Of a stretch of 64,000 bases of DNA, positions 63,986 through 64,000 are shown in pieces; position 1 is the stretch's first letter; the number at the start of each line of letters is the position of its first letter. Both the position numbers and the translations under genes were made by a program. The notes below the pieces were generated by a model. The model worked only from the letters and a program-made list of their open reading frames with translations, was not told where the DNA came from and ran no database searches. The stretch is from UBA2561 sp964577275 (GTDB lineage: Bacteria > Bacteroidota > Bacteroidia > Cytophagales > Thermoflexibacteraceae): the NCBI GenBank assembly GCA_964577275.1, contig CAZNYR010000003.1, positions 1 to 64,000 of the forward strand, read 5' to 3'.

Positions 63986-64000
63986 TTTTTGTAGTAGGTA

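Overview
The window looks like a draft contig from a member of the Bacteroidota, most likely a Cytophagia- or Saprospiria-like environmental bacterium (lineage is inference). Evidence: two proteins end in type IX secretion (T9SS) sorting tails (YPNP...KKLIIK style). A TPR/beta-propeller/CRD/OmpA protein has the layout of PorE. Several starts are preceded by the Bacteroidota -7 box TAnnTTTG. The non-coding DNA is AT-rich. There are two TPR-SpoIIE phosphatases, a DUF983 protein, DapD, and an Rpn-type nuclease remnant. I see no rRNA, convincing tRNA, CRISPR array, prophage or intact insertion sequence.

Layout. 1-13.2 kb: end of isocitrate lyase (aceA), a 5'-truncated Rpn nuclease remnant beside two hairpins, mfd, a SurA-like lipoprotein overlapping an FG-GAP T9SS substrate, a mutarotase-like gene, a glycosyltransferase bracketed by a 21-bp direct repeat, a beta-barrel protein, and pnp with an RGG tail. 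13.4-17.5 kb: a very large BNR/sortilin-like T9SS protein. 17.8-18.6 kb: a PIN toxin/antitoxin pair bracketed by 54-bp direct repeats. 18.6-24.3 kb: a small HNH-like membrane protein and a LysM/TPR/lytic-transglycosylase-like cluster. 24.6-33.3 kb: SpoIIE phosphatase, RND adaptor, rhomboid, CBS protein, dapD, pyrR-like gene, nhaC and a coiled-coil protein. 33.3-34.4 kb: 1 kb without genes, then fixH and a SafE-like gene. 35.6-47 kb: ppk1, PorE-like gene, cmk, AsmA-like gene, lipase and aroB. 47-64 kb: recQ, DinB, a transglutaminase-like secreted protein, TolC-like gene, two convergent TPR-SpoIIE phosphatases, an S41 protease, a WYL regulator, DUF983, and a type IIG-like restriction-modification gene with an apparent frameshift.

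Seven runs of exactly ten N interrupt the window. Five lie in mfd (2), pnp (2) and nhaC, where family knowledge suggests the missing sequence is about 3, 33, 17, 6 and 5 nt. One lies in the large BNR gene, where only the frame can be inferred. These breaks are assembly artefacts, not real frameshifts. The seventh lies in the 1-kb gene-free region.

The most unusual content is non-coding. A short dispersed element (YTGATTWTCAG followed by an ATTAT-like end) occurs nine times between 26.1 and 41.9 kb, always in or at the edge of an intergenic gap. A perfect palindrome core (CCCACGATT plus its complement) occurs at two loci 18 kb apart. The 54-bp repeats frame the toxin-antitoxin pair. Functionally the window mixes housekeeping genes with cell-envelope, T9SS and phosphatase signalling genes.
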